DNA of 7,096 bases from an uncultured Eubacterium sp. (lineage in GTDB: Bacteria; Bacillota; Clostridia; Lachnospirales; Lachnospiraceae), in assembly GCA_946412445.1 (NCBI GenBank), contig CAMKHH010000056.1, forward strand, positions 1 through 7,096, given 5' to 3'. The notes below the pieces were generated by a model, which was given only the letters and a program-made list of their open reading frames with translations, ran no database searches and was not told the DNA's origin. The position numbers and the translations under genes are program-made. This document shows positions 7,094-7,096 of the stretch, piece by piece. Every line of letters starts with the position of its first letter. The first letter of the stretch is position 1.

Positions 7094-7096
7094 AAC

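Overview
The window looks like a piece of chromosome from a carbohydrate-fermenting member of the Clostridia, most probably Lachnospiraceae. This is inferred from moderate GC content, strong AGGAGG-type ribosome binding sites, the subtype of the diaminopimelate decarboxylase, and the pairing of a cytoplasmic sialate-O-acetylesterase-type (SASA) enzyme with a large modular family 2 glycoside hydrolase. All four genes lie on the plus strand. There are no tRNA or rRNA genes, mobile elements, CRISPR arrays or broken genes. The genus cannot be fixed from the sequence alone.

Layout: (1) 2-703 is the C-terminal part of a diaminopimelate decarboxylase (lysine and cell-wall precursor synthesis), cut by the window edge. 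(2) 710-1627 is an AraC-family regulator with an N-terminal cupin and a C-terminal double helix-turn-helix. It starts 6 bases after the decarboxylase stop and is probably read on the same transcript. Its last codons and stop lie inside a strong intrinsic terminator (1609-1663). (3) 1664-1782 is a short control region. It holds a direct repeat with a 21-base period, a plausible promoter whose weak -35 overlaps the downstream repeat copy, and a near-perfect ribosome binding site. (4) 1783-3636 encodes the SASA-family esterase. (5) 3671-7093 encodes a 1140-residue GH2 enzyme, followed three bases later by the window edge.

Working model (inference): the terminator separates a housekeeping/regulator transcript from a two-gene catabolic operon. 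The AraC-type protein senses a sugar through its cupin and activates the esterase-GH2 operon from the repeats at 1691-1728. Neither enzyme has a signal peptide, so both would act in the cytoplasm on an imported acetylated oligosaccharide: the esterase removes acetyl groups and the GH2 enzyme cleaves a terminal beta-linked sugar, most likely galactose. No transporter is in the window, and the real substrate cannot be read from the sequence.

The region is mostly orthodox. The points most worth a second look are the candidate AraC operator/promoter, the regulator tail encoded by terminator DNA, and the long C-terminal extension of the GH2 enzyme, which ends in two related carbohydrate-binding-like modules in a protein without an export signal. 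I did not find convincing evidence for an undescribed system.
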